Assembly (NCBI GenBank): GCA_018065085.1
Contig: JAGHUA010000005.1
Location: 1-64,000 of the forward strand
Length of the DNA: 64,000 bases
Direction of reading: 5' to 3'
Origin: Candidatus Liminaster caballi
GTDB lineage: Bacteria > Bacteroidota > Bacteroidia > Bacteroidales > UBA3663
This document shows, piece by piece, positions 37,585-46,172 of this stretch. A program made the translations under genes and the position numbers. The notes beneath the pieces were generated by a model. The model did not search any database and was not told the origin of the DNA. It was given only the letters and a program-made list of their open reading frames with translations. Each line of letters starts with the position of its first letter. Within the stretch, counting starts at the first letter, position 1.

Positions 37585-39156
37585 ATGAACAAAGTAACAC
37601 TCACCCAACCCTGGCGCATCGTAGCAGCCGAGATCATCGCTGCCACGAAGGCGGATCCGGACTCTCTTCGTAGCATCTACGAGGACAAGGAGTTCCGACC
37701 TGCCCGTAATGCCAGCGTGTGGTCGCAGCTGTCGGCACGTCTCGCTCAGGCACGTAAGTCGTACCGCGAGGCGGTTGCAGGTGGCTATCTGAAGGAGGTG
37801 CAGCACACCATGCTCCGCCGTTGCTTTGCTCATGACTACTACCAGCCCGGCCGCTACATGATAACTCTCGTAGTACCAGAGCGCGGAAGCAATCCATTCG
37901 GCACAGTGAAGGGCAATGTGCGCTTGGGCCGCAAGGGCATCACCCTAACTCCCACCGAGGCAGCGGCCTATGCCCACCTCTGTAAAAGCGAAGGCCCCCT
38001 GCGCTTGGAGCTCACCCCTCTGGGTGCCACAGTGCAGGAAGCCCTCGAAGGCATCCCCGCCAACTACCCCATGGTGGAAGTGCGCAAAATACAAATCATG
38101 CCCGACCACCTGCACATAATTCTGGTGGTGCATGCCCCCATCATCAGCAGCAATGGTACGCCACGGCACCTGGGGCACGTGATAGCAGGGTATAAGGCTG
38201 GATGTAACAAGGCTCGTCGCTTATTGATTGCGCAGCACAACTGCTCAACACCGAGTCAACAAGAGGCAGCATCAAACAAACAAAAGGCAATAGGTGCGGA
38301 GGAGTTGTGCTCCTTCGTCTATGACGGCAGCGCAACCACCTCCGACCCTACATTTGCTCCCCTCTGGGCGGAAGGCTACACCGACACCATCATCCTCAGC
38401 CCAAAGCACATGACAACCGAGGAAGCCTACCTCGATGATAATATATTCCGTCTGCGAATGAAACAGGAGCATCGCAATCTGCTGCGCACAGTGTTGCACA
38501 TACGCATCAATGGTCAGGACTTCGCAGCCCTCGGCAATATCAATCTTCTTCGCAGCCCTTGGAAGGAGCAGGTGCAGTTCCACCACTGGGAGGTGGATGT
38601 GCCTGCAGGCTACTTTCCCTGCGACCCAAGTTGGCACTGTCAGCGGTTCTATGATCCGTCAGCGCAACTAACGGGCACCGCCGCTCCGAGACTGACGGAA
38701 TCCACCCCAATGTTTGGCAGTTGTGCTGACAGTATATTCACAATTGGCGAGCCGATAGCAGGCCCCACCGAGGCCGAGGCCCACACCGAACGCCTACTGC
38801 AAGCCGGTGATGGCGGCGCCGTCTTCGCCAGCCCCTTCATCAGCGAAACGGAGAAGGCTATTCGTGATGCAGCCCTGACGATGAGCATCCCATACATCTG
38901 CCTCACTCGCGAAGGCTTCCGCGACCTCTACACTCCAACAAAGAGCGAATTCGAAGCCTGCATAGAAGGCAACCTCTTAATCCTTGCCCCATGGGAGGAC
39001 CGCAAGCGCACGGCAACCATTACGCGCCGTGAGTGTATGGAACTGAACAAGATTGCGGCAACGATAGCCGCAGATAACTTACAATTGCTTCTGGTAAATG
39101 ACAATATCGACAACAATGTTAACAACGAAACAATCACACCTCGTGACGATGAGTAG
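37585..39156 (+). CDS. RAYT-like HUH transposase fused to a Rossmann-like domain
   Basis: A 523-residue protein. Residues about 75-310 match the Y1/IS200-like fold of REP-associated tyrosine transposases. The key features are YMITLVVPERGSNPFG, the HUH motif in MPDHLHIILVV (His175, His177), LWAEGYTDTIIL, and YLDDNIFRLRMK with the expected catalytic Tyr282. Such enzymes nick single-stranded palindromic DNA. Residues about 400-510 form an extra domain (GGAVFASPFISETEKAIRD, CIEGNLLILAPWED) that resembles the DprA/SLOG nucleotide-binding fold. No insertion-sequence ends or TnpB are present. It sits inside the YGGG gene cluster and overlaps the next gene by eight bases, so it looks domesticated. 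Its role is unknown. Confidence 0.75.
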   Translation: MNKVTLTQPWRIVAAEIIAATKADPDSLRSIYEDKEFRPARNASVWSQLSARLAQARKSYREAVAGGYLKEVQHTMLRRCFAHDYYQPGRYMITLVVPERGSNPFGTVKGNVRLGRKGITLTPTEAAAYAHLCKSEGPLRLELTPLGATVQEALEGIPANYPMVEVRKIQIMPDHLHIILVVHAPIISSNGTPRHLGHVIAGYKAGCNKARRLLIAQHNCSTPSQQEAASNKQKAIGAEELCSFVYDGSATTSDPTFAPLWAEGYTDTIILSPKHMTTEEAYLDDNIFRLRMKQEHRNLLRTVLHIRINGQDFAALGNINLLRSPWKEQVQFHHWEVDVPAGYFPCDPSWHCQRFYDPSAQLTGTAAPRLTESTPMFGSCADSIFTIGEPIAGPTEAEAHTERLLQAGDGGAVFASPFISETEKAIRDAALTMSIPYICLTREGFRDLYTPTKSEFEACIEGNLLILAPWEDRKRTATITRRECMELNKIAATIAADNLQLLLVNDNIDNNVNNETITPRDDE

Positions 39157-41803
39157 AAATATACATTATAATATCATAGCACTGCTCCTCCTCGGAGCCG
39201 TCACTCCTGCTTTTGGCCAAACCATTAAGGGTAATGTGTATGGGGGAGGTAACCTTTCGCAAGTGGTGGGTGGCGCAACCATTAACATTAAGAGTGGAGC
39301 CATCTCTGAAAAAACGGCAGACGACGAATATGGCAACATCTATGGCGGTGGCTATGGTGCTTCTGCTGTGTTGACTGGTAACACTACTATCAACGTCACT
39401 GGCGGCACTATCGCTAAAGATGCCTATGGTGGTGGCGCGCTGGCGAATGTGACTGGTAGCACAGAAGTAAATATCAAAGGTGGTACTGTCACACAAGATG
39501 TCTATGGCGGCGGTGCATTGGCGAATGTGAGTGCAAACACATCAGTAAATCTCACTGGCGGAACTATTCGTCATTCATACGGTGGTGGTCTTGGTTCTGC
39601 CGATGTTGCAGCCCTCATTGGTGGTGATGCTACAACAACACTCAACGGCACCATCGTCCTTGGCAACGTCTTCGGTTGCAACAATGTCAATGGCACGCCT
39701 AAGGGACGTCCTTTCGTAGATGTCAAAAAGACAACAGCCAAGGGTACGGAGACTGCAGAACATCCTTATCATGTCCTCGGTGTCTATGGCGGCGGAAACC
39801 TTGCGGCCTACGTACCTTCTGCGGCTACAATTGAGGCTCACAAGGACTCTACCGTTGTGCTCATCGAAAACTGCGACAACAGCATTAAGGATGTATTTGG
39901 CGGCGGCAACGCAGCGGCTGTGCCTGGAACGGATGTCACAGTGTGGGGCGGCGTTCTCGGTCGAGTATTCGCCGGCGGTAACGGTGAATCGGCTCCTGCC
40001 AATGTGACTGGAGATACGCATGTGATGATTCATGGCGGCACGATTCATGAGGTCTATGGCGGTTCGAATAACTCGGGTGATATTGGCGGCACCATCTATG
40101 TGAATGTGGCTGAGCAGAAGTATGGCGATAATGATCTCTGTCCTGTCAATGTCGCAGACCTCTATGGTGGCGGCAATCTTGCAGCCAGCAATGCTGGTCA
40201 AATCAGCATCGGCAAGTGTACGGACATTAACCGCGTGTTCGGTGGTGCCCACAATGCAGATGTGAACGGCGACATCACGCTCAACATCAATGATGGACAT
40301 CTTGACAACGTTTTCGGTGGCAACAATGAGGGTGGACAGGTTAACGGCAACATCACTGTCAACATCGACTGGGCGGATGACGCCGTTGCATCACTTGGCA
40401 ATGTATATGGCGGCGGAAATATCGCGAACATCAACAATGCAGAACCTCGCACCATCACAGTCAACTTCATCGATGCTACTGCCACAGGCTCTGTCTTCGG
40501 CGGCGGCAAAGGCCGAGAGGCTTACATCAAGGGCACAACGAATGTCAACATCGGTGACTGGGTGGAAGGACATCATGCCGAAGTTAACGGAAACGTCTTC
40601 GGCGGCGGCGATCTGGCAGGTGTAGAAGGTGCTTGCAACGTCATCGTTCGCGACTGCGGAACCATCATCCATGGCGACCTCTACGGCGGCGGCAATGCGG
40701 CTCCTGCATTCGAGACTAACACCACAATGTGGGGCGGCTTGGTTATGGGCAACCTCTTTGGCGGCGGTAATGGTGTGAACCTCGATCCTGTGACAGGCAA
40801 TCCTAACGGAGCTCGGGTCGGTTACAATCACGATGATACAGAAAACGCAGAATGCTCTGGCAACGCCAACACAAACCTTTTTGGCGGCACAATAGGAACC
40901 TGGACAACAACCGATGGCATTTGCGCAGACAACACAGGTGGTGTTTTCGGTGGCTCGAACTCCAATGGTAACATCCGCGGCAACATTAATCTTTTGTTAG
41001 ACGAACGCGTATGCACAGAAACAGATCCTGGCATACAGTGCGAAATGAAGCTCAAGGAAGTCTATGGCGCTGGCAACGAGGCTGCATACGACGGCTTGGG
41101 CATCGACCTGACACTCGGCTGCGTGAGCTACCTCGGCGAAATCTACGGTGGTGCCAAGGCTGCAGACCTCAACACAGACGCTGTGCTCAACATCACCAGC
41201 GGACACTTTGGTCGCGTCTTCGGCGGCAACAACATGAGTGGCAAACTCAACGGTTCAATCACAGTCAACATCGACGAGACAGGCTGTTACCCAGTCATCA
41301 TCGACGAACTCTACGGCGGCGGCAATGAGGCGGCATATTCGGTATATGGCTATGAAAATGAACTCGATGCCAATGGCAAGGTTATCGTCAAAACCAGCGG
41401 TGATGCCAAGGCAGATCCGCAGGTCAACATCATTTCATGCACACGCATCGGCCGTATCTTTGGCGGTGGTCTCGGCGAGAGTGCTGTGATGGTAGGCAAT
41501 CCTACGGTCAATATCAACCAGATTCCAGGAAGATATGCAAACCTGATTGATTATGATGGCGACGGCAATCAGGATGGCGACGACTCTATCCTTGGCGAAA
41601 TCGGGGTAGTCTTCGGCGGCGGCAATGCTGCGAAGGTTGTAGGCAATACCGTTGTGAGGATAGGCACAGAAGCTCAGAGCAAACACCTCGGTGCAGATGA
41701 CTCGACTCTGACAGATTCCGGCGCAAACATCTCAGGCAACGTCTATGGCGGTGGCAACCAGGCAGATGTAACCGGAAAGACCAATGTCACTATTGGCAGA
41801 TAA
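39149..41803 (+). CDS. Secreted YGGG-repeat protein
   Basis: The ATG at 39149 begins a good signal peptide (LLLLGAVTPAFGQ); upstream in-frame sequence is the end of the RAYT gene in another frame. The 884-residue product is almost wholly made of about 27 units of V/I/L-Y/F-GGG-N/x with intervening TxVNIxGGTI strands, the cleanest repeat set of the three paralogues. It is likely a beta-solenoid. It ends abruptly at VTGKTNVTIGR with no T9SS tail, so how it is released or held at the surface is unclear. It is the last gene before a palindromic repeat array. Confidence 0.78.
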   Translation: MSRNIHYNIIALLLLGAVTPAFGQTIKGNVYGGGNLSQVVGGATINIKSGAISEKTADDEYGNIYGGGYGASAVLTGNTTINVTGGTIAKDAYGGGALANVTGSTEVNIKGGTVTQDVYGGGALANVSANTSVNLTGGTIRHSYGGGLGSADVAALIGGDATTTLNGTIVLGNVFGCNNVNGTPKGRPFVDVKKTTAKGTETAEHPYHVLGVYGGGNLAAYVPSAATIEAHKDSTVVLIENCDNSIKDVFGGGNAAAVPGTDVTVWGGVLGRVFAGGNGESAPANVTGDTHVMIHGGTIHEVYGGSNNSGDIGGTIYVNVAEQKYGDNDLCPVNVADLYGGGNLAASNAGQISIGKCTDINRVFGGAHNADVNGDITLNINDGHLDNVFGGNNEGGQVNGNITVNIDWADDAVASLGNVYGGGNIANINNAEPRTITVNFIDATATGSVFGGGKGREAYIKGTTNVNIGDWVEGHHAEVNGNVFGGGDLAGVEGACNVIVRDCGTIIHGDLYGGGNAAPAFETNTTMWGGLVMGNLFGGGNGVNLDPVTGNPNGARVGYNHDDTENAECSGNANTNLFGGTIGTWTTTDGICADNTGGVFGGSNSNGNIRGNINLLLDERVCTETDPGIQCEMKLKEVYGAGNEAAYDGLGIDLTLGCVSYLGEIYGGAKAADLNTDAVLNITSGHFGRVFGGNNMSGKLNGSITVNIDETGCYPVIIDELYGGGNEAAYSVYGYENELDANGKVIVKTSGDAKADPQVNIISCTRIGRIFGGGLGESAVMVGNPTVNINQIPGRYANLIDYDGDGNQDGDDSILGEIGVVFGGGNAAKVVGNTVVRIGTEAQSKHLGADDSTLTDSGANISGNVYGGGNQADVTGKTNVTIGR

Positions 41804-41804
41804 C

Positions 41805-42075
41805 CGGGAGTAGCCAAAACCTAGCTCCCGTCACTTCCCAAGTCTTAGTTCTAACCGAGAAAAGTTTTTTGGTTAGTTCCCAGGTCCTAAGTCTAACCGA
41901 GAAAAGTTTTTTGGTTAGTTCCGAAGTCTTAAGTCTAACCGAGAAAAGTTTTTTGGTTAGTTCCCAGGTCTTAAGTCTAACCGAGAAAAGTTTTTTGGTT
42001 AGTTCCTAAGAGTTGGGAAGTCCAAAACAAACTTTCGGCAGCATTTCCCAAGACCTTGGAAGTCCAAAACATAAC
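41805..42075. repeat. 42-bp palindromic repeat array bounding the locus on the right
   Basis: It opens with a CGGGAG/CTCCCG hairpin (41805-41810 with 41825-41830). Four 42-bp units follow (GGTTAGTT starting at 41871, 41913, 41955 and 41997). Each can fold by GGTTAG/CTAACC pairing and shares GAGAAAA and TTCCCAGGTCTTA-like words with the left array. Bases 42002-42070 hold units of the left-array type in inverted orientation (GGAAGTCCAAAACAAACTTTC). No T-run typical of a terminator follows the hairpins. Confidence 0.85.
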
Positions 42076-42095
42076 TTTTTGAGTGTTCACGAACG

Positions 42096-43805
42096 TCATT
42101 CTTCCTCCTCGCCGATGATCGGATCATCATCCTCACGCGCAGGGATGTTGTTCTGTTCGGCCAGGGCTTCGATGACGTTGATGATATAGTCGCAGAGCTT
42201 CTCGCAGCCGCTGATGAGATCCATGTAGAGCACGCCGCTCTGATATGTGTAGTGACCCGCCTGCACATGCTCGATGTTCTGGTCGCGCAGCTGATTGCGG
42301 AGGCTGTTGACAAGGTCCTCCTGATTGTATGCACGGTTCATGTCGGCAGGCGTGAGGTCGTTCTTTTCCATGAGCTGCACCATGAGGTCAATATCCTGAC
42401 GCATAAGGCCAAGCATTCGCTCAATATTGTTCTGCTGCATCTGAATGAATATCACACCTGCGTCATTGCGTCGGACGATGGTACGCGCCAGTTTATAGCA
42501 TGCGTCGCCGATGCTCTCCAGCTCGTCCACCATTCGGAAGATCGAACGGATGCGGGCAGCGGCTCGCGGCGTGATGTTGCTCTTGTCAAGCTCGTTGAGA
42601 TAGCGCACAATCTCAAGTTCCAGGCGATCGGTGATCTTCTCATATTTCTCGATGCGGCTGAACAGATGCACCGAGTCGTCGCCTTTCGGTGCCATGCGGA
42701 TAAACTGGAGCGTGAGGTCGAGCATTCGCTGACATCTGAGGCCAAACTGGACGGTCTCCTTGCGTGCTTCGTCAACCGACAGCTCGGCGGTCGAGAGCAT
42801 GCCGCCATGAATGAAGCTGAGATGAAACTCCTCTTCTTCGTCTTCGGTCGCCGTCTTGATGCGACACAGCAGCGCATCGAACTGCGGCTGGAAGACAATA
42901 AGCACCAGGGCTGTCAGCAGGTTGAACAACGTATGGAACAGGGCTATCGAACATGCCAGAGCCACTGGATTGCCGCCCATCAGAGAGGCGGACAGCGAGG
43001 AGATCGGATAGACGAGAGGCAATGCCCACACAAGGCCGAAGAGATTGAACAGAAGGTGCGCATAGGCAGCTCGGCGTGCCGACACATTGGCCTTGCGCGA
43101 CGCAAAGATGGCGGTCAGCGTGGTGCCTACGTTATCGCCAATGACAAGCGCCATGGCCATTGTCAGAGGCAGCCAACCGCTGGCACAAAGCACCATGGCA
43201 AGCATTATCGTGGCTACGGACGACTGCAGCAGCATAGTCACCACCACTCCCATCGCCACGAACAGCAATGCCGACCAGAACCCAGCCGACGTCAGGACCT
43301 GGAGCGCCGCTGCCACCGACGGATAACCGCCTGCCGAGGCTTCGGGCATCATTTCGATGAACGTGCAGAATCCCAACAGCATCAGGGAGGCTCCCATCAG
43401 CACTTCTCCCCACGGTTTCTTCTTGATGCGCACGCTGTAGGTAAACGGCAACGCCAGTACAATAAGCGGCACGGCTATCGACGTGCATGGATAGGCATAG
43501 CCAAGCACTGCGATGACCCACGCCGTGAACGCTGTGCCTACGTTGGCACCCATGATTACGGCGGTGGATTGCGCCAGCGTCATCAGTCCTGCATTGACCG
43601 ACGATACGGCCATCAGGGTCATGGACGATGAGGACTGAAGCAGCATCGTAACCTCGGCTCCGACTCCGAAACAATGGAGGCGGCTCTGTGAGATTGCGCG
43701 CAATGTGGCTCGCACGCGCGAACCTGTTATCTGTAATAAGCCCTGGCTCATTACTTTCATGCCGAACAGGCAGAGGGCTATGGCACCGAGGAGAGAGAGG
43801 AGCAT
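42096..43805 (-). CDS. Na/Pi cotransporter family protein
   Basis: Inner-membrane sodium/phosphate symporter of the NptA/YjbB type. The ATG at 43805 is chosen (MLLSLLGAIALCLFGMKVM); the upstream extension is repeat DNA. About nine hydrophobic segments fill residues 1-310. They include the paired signatures LLQSSSSMTLMAV and LLQSSVATIMLAM typical of inverted-repeat transport cores, and NVGT motifs (GANVGTAFTAW, GDNVGTTLTAIF). Residues about 350-545 form a PhoU-like helical domain, giving a 569-residue fusion common in this family. Phosphate is the likely substrate. It ends in a Glu-rich tail next to the right-hand repeat array. Confidence 0.9.
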   Translation of the reverse strand: MLLSLLGAIALCLFGMKVMSQGLLQITGSRVRATLRAISQSRLHCFGVGAEVTMLLQSSSSMTLMAVSSVNAGLMTLAQSTAVIMGANVGTAFTAWVIAVLGYAYPCTSIAVPLIVLALPFTYSVRIKKKPWGEVLMGASLMLLGFCTFIEMMPEASAGGYPSVAAALQVLTSAGFWSALLFVAMGVVVTMLLQSSVATIMLAMVLCASGWLPLTMAMALVIGDNVGTTLTAIFASRKANVSARRAAYAHLLFNLFGLVWALPLVYPISSLSASLMGGNPVALACSIALFHTLFNLLTALVLIVFQPQFDALLCRIKTATEDEEEEFHLSFIHGGMLSTAELSVDEARKETVQFGLRCQRMLDLTLQFIRMAPKGDDSVHLFSRIEKYEKITDRLELEIVRYLNELDKSNITPRAAARIRSIFRMVDELESIGDACYKLARTIVRRNDAGVIFIQMQQNNIERMLGLMRQDIDLMVQLMEKNDLTPADMNRAYNQEDLVNSLRNQLRDQNIEHVQAGHYTYQSGVLYMDLISGCEKLCDYIINVIEALAEQNNIPAREDDDPIIGEEEE

Positions 43806-43850
43806 GGAGGGAGGTTGGGAGGTTATATGGTTATGAGGTTGTTTCGCTTT

Positions 43851-43872
43851 GCTCCACGCGAGCAAGCTCGGA
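43851..43872. repeat. 22-bp sequence identical to one at 4091
   Basis: GCTCCACGCGAGCAAGCTCG followed by GA occurs here and at 4091-4112, both in plus orientation. It contains CGAGC-AA-GCTCG, a small hairpin. The two copies lie outside the two 42-bp arrays. Confidence 0.75.
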
Positions 43873-43890
43873 AGGGAGGGTTGTGTGGCA

Positions 43891-43898
43891 CAAAGATA
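43891..43898 (-). promoter_or_regulatory. -7 box for the Na/Pi cotransporter gene
   Basis: TATCTTTG on the minus strand, about 85 bases before the start codon. No TTTG at the standard distance was found, so only the -7 element is claimed. Confidence 0.45.
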
Positions 43899-43957
43899 GT
43901 GCTTTTGTTACAAATGTGTGAATTTTTGACCGAGAAAATGCAATTATCGGCAATTTT

Positions 43958-43989
43958 TTTGGAGTTTTTGACGAAATAGCATATCTTTG
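43958..43989 (+). promoter_or_regulatory. Promoter of the nucleoside kinase gene
   Basis: TTTG (43958-43961), 20 bases, TATCTTTG (43982-43989). The ATG at 44046 follows about 50 bases after the expected transcription start. Confidence 0.75.
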
Positions 43990-44045
43990 CCGAGATAAAA
44001 ACGAACTATCAACCCTATAGATTGAGAACAAACCAAACAGATGCC

Positions 44046-45035
44046 ATGAGCAAGATTGAAGATACCATACGCATGCGTGCCGAGTGGAATGCACGCGCCG
44101 GACTTAAAGATGTCAGCGACCTTAACAACGCTATCCGTGCCGGTCGTATCGGCGACATCATCCGCACCACCGAAGCCCTTCAGGAGAAGCACCTCGCTAA
44201 GATTGCCGAGGAGATTGCCGCACGTGAGTCGGTGCGCGTCGTGCTGCTGGCCGGGCCGTCGTCAAGCGGCAAGACCTCGACATCGAAACGCCTCGCCGTG
44301 CAGCTGATGACCTGTCTGAAGCGGCCGGTTGCCCTCTCGATGGACAACTGGTTCGTCAATCGCGAGGACACTCCGCTCGACGAGAACGGCGAGAAGGATT
44401 TTGAGTCGATCTACAGCCTCGACCTTGCCCAGTTCAACCGCGACCTGCAGGATCTCATCGATGGCAAGGAGGTGAAACTGCCTACCTACAACTTCCAGCT
44501 CGGTGAACGTGAATACCGCGGCGACACTCTGCGCCTTGAACCTGACAACATTCTTATCGTCGAAGGCATCCATGCCCTCAATCCTGTGCTCACTGCCGAC
44601 ATTGCGCCTGAGTGCAAATATCTGGTCTATGCGTCGGCTCTCACTGCGCTGCGCCTTGACGAGAACACCCGCATCTCGACGAGCGACAACCGTCTGCTGC
44701 GTCGCATGTGTCGCGACTATGTAACCCGTGGCTGTTCGGCCGAGGACACGCTGTCTCGCTGGCCGTCGGTGCGCCGTGGCGAGGAAAAGTGGATCTTCCC
44801 CTACCAGGAGAATGCCGATGCAATCTTCAATACTGCCATGGTCTATGAGATCACTGCCCTCTACCCTAAGGCCGTGAAGATTCTGAGCGAGGTTCCTGTC
44901 GATTCGCCTGCCATGCCCGAAGCCCAGCGACTCCTTCATTTCCTCACCTATTTCGTGCCGATTCCAGACAAGGAGATCCCAATGAACTCCCTCCTCCGTG
45001 AATTTATCGGCGGCTCAGTTTTTGATGTCGGGTAA
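44046..45035 (+). CDS. Uridine kinase/phosphoribulokinase-family nucleoside kinase
   Basis: P-loop kinase of the Udk/PRK family, probably phosphorylating uridine or cytidine in pyrimidine salvage. The Walker A motif GPSSSGKTS is near residue 72. MDNWF and the DFESIYSLDL segment form the substrate region, and ILIVEGIHALNP is the strand before the lid. Many Bacteroidetes homologues are about 550 residues with an N-terminal TGS-like half. This one, 329 residues, keeps only the kinase part plus a 60-residue helical lead-in. The ATG at 44046 is preferred over an in-frame TTG at 44022. The true substrate is not certain. Confidence 0.85.
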   Translation: MSKIEDTIRMRAEWNARAGLKDVSDLNNAIRAGRIGDIIRTTEALQEKHLAKIAEEIAARESVRVVLLAGPSSSGKTSTSKRLAVQLMTCLKRPVALSMDNWFVNREDTPLDENGEKDFESIYSLDLAQFNRDLQDLIDGKEVKLPTYNFQLGEREYRGDTLRLEPDNILIVEGIHALNPVLTADIAPECKYLVYASALTALRLDENTRISTSDNRLLRRMCRDYVTRGCSAEDTLSRWPSVRRGEEKWIFPYQENADAIFNTAMVYEITALYPKAVKILSEVPVDSPAMPEAQRLLHFLTYFVPIPDKEIPMNSLLREFIGGSVFDVG

Positions 45036-45083
45036 TGCGCCATCGTTTATTTACGACTACTCCTTCATTTACTCAAGACTACT

Positions 45084-45335
45084 CCATCATACGAAATCAT
45101 AGAAAATCAAGGATATAGCCCCCTAAAAAGCTGATTTCTTTGATTTCCTTTGACGGAGTTTATATTATCCATCATACGAAATCATAGAAAATCAAGGATA
45201 TAGTCCCTAAAAAGTTGATTTCTTTGATTTCCTTTGACGGAGTTTATATTATCCATCATACGAAATCATAGAAAATCAAGGATATAGCCCCCTAAAAAGT
45301 TGATTTCTTTGATTTCCTTTGATGGAGATAATATA
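45084..45335. repeat. Triple repeat of about 85 bp
   Basis: Three near-identical copies begin at 45084, 45169 and 45253 (CCATCATACGAAATCATAG). Each contains GAAATCA and AAAATCAAGGA, later answered by TGATTTC and TTTGATTTCCTTTGA, so every unit can form an imperfect AT-rich hairpin. They lie between convergent genes. No coding frame is present. Confidence 0.85.
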
Positions 45336-45347
45336 TGGCATAAAAAA

Positions 45348-45386
45348 ATACCCATCGGAATCGTTATTGGCGAAACCGATGGGTAT
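45348..45386 (-). terminator. Terminator of the OmpA-like lipoprotein gene
   Basis: An 11-bp stem (45348-45358 with 45376-45386, ATACCCATCGG/CCGATGGGTAT). On the minus strand it is followed by a run of T. It lies 37 bases after the stop codon. Confidence 0.85.
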
Positions 45387-45423
45387 TATGTGTCAGAGAG
45401 AACTCTGAGAGAGAAAGACGGGA

Positions 45424-46122
45424 TTACTCAGCGTACTGCTGAACCATGGCGTCAGTGGCGAGGATGAACACCTCAACACGACGGTTAACAGCATCAGCAG
45501 CATTGTCGGTCTTTGGCTCACTGCTGGCCATGCCGTACTGAGTGATACGCGATGCAGCAATGCTGTTGGCACGGAGCACGTCGCCCACGGCAGCAGCACG
45601 CTTCTCAGAGAGAGGCTGGTTGATCTTGTCGCCGCCGCTCGAATCTGTGTGACCCTTAACTACGATGGCTGTGTTGATCATATCCTCGGCAGCCATGGTC
45701 TGAGCGAAGCTGACGATGGCATTCTTAGCGCTGGCGCTGAGGTTAGCCTGATTCTTGGCAAAACTCATGTCGGCATCGAATGTAACCTTGATGGCCTTCA
45801 AACCCTGTGAATCCTCAACAGTCTCGACTGTAGCAGCTGCCTGCTGTGCCTCCATGGCAGCCTTGAGAGCAGCAGCCTTCTGATCCATCTTATGACCGAT
45901 GATTGCACCTGTAGCACCACCTACGGCTGTACCTACGGCAGCACCAATGATTGTACCCTTGGCATTCTTGCCGATGAGTGCACCTACGCCAGCACCTACT
46001 GCGGCACCAGCACCTGAACCGATGAGTGTGCCCTTAGTGGTGTTGCTCATCGAAGCGCATGAGTCAAGCCCCATGACGAGGATTGAACCTGCCAAAAGGC
46101 AGAGAATAGATTTCTTGAACAT
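45424..46122 (-). CDS. OmpA-family lipoprotein with glycine-zipper segment
   Basis: The ATG at 46122 begins a lipoprotein signal (MFKKSILCLLAGSILVMGL, then DSC lipobox). Residues about 28-75 are a glycine zipper (GAGAAVGAGVGALIGKNAKG, GAAVGTAVGGATGAIIG), likely membrane-embedded. Residues about 115-225 are an OmpA C-terminal domain, which grips peptidoglycan: VKGHTDSSGGDKINQPLSEKRA and NRRVEVFI. This YiaD-like layout suggests an outer-membrane lipoprotein that ties the envelope to the wall. It is downstream of two T9SS-substrate genes in the same direction but has its own terminator; its promoter was not identified. Confidence 0.9.
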   Translation of the reverse strand: MFKKSILCLLAGSILVMGLDSCASMSNTTKGTLIGSGAGAAVGAGVGALIGKNAKGTIIGAAVGTAVGGATGAIIGHKMDQKAAALKAAMEAQQAAATVETVEDSQGLKAIKVTFDADMSFAKNQANLSASAKNAIVSFAQTMAAEDMINTAIVVKGHTDSSGGDKINQPLSEKRAAAVGDVLRANSIAASRITQYGMASSEPKTDNAADAVNRRVEVFILATDAMVQQYAE

Positions 46123-46172
46123 AGTTCGATTAATTATTAATAAGGTTTTTGTTTGATTATGATGCTGAATGG

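Noticed and set aside
37585..39156. Active IS200/IS605 insertion sequence
   Set aside because: No TnpB gene, no subterminal hairpins next to the gene and no target-type repeats at its ends; the gene overlaps its neighbour as in an operon.
42252..43631. 459-codon open frame antisense to the Na/Pi cotransporter gene
   Set aside because: Shadow of a clear transporter gene; composition is His/Arg-rich, typical of reverse-frame translation.
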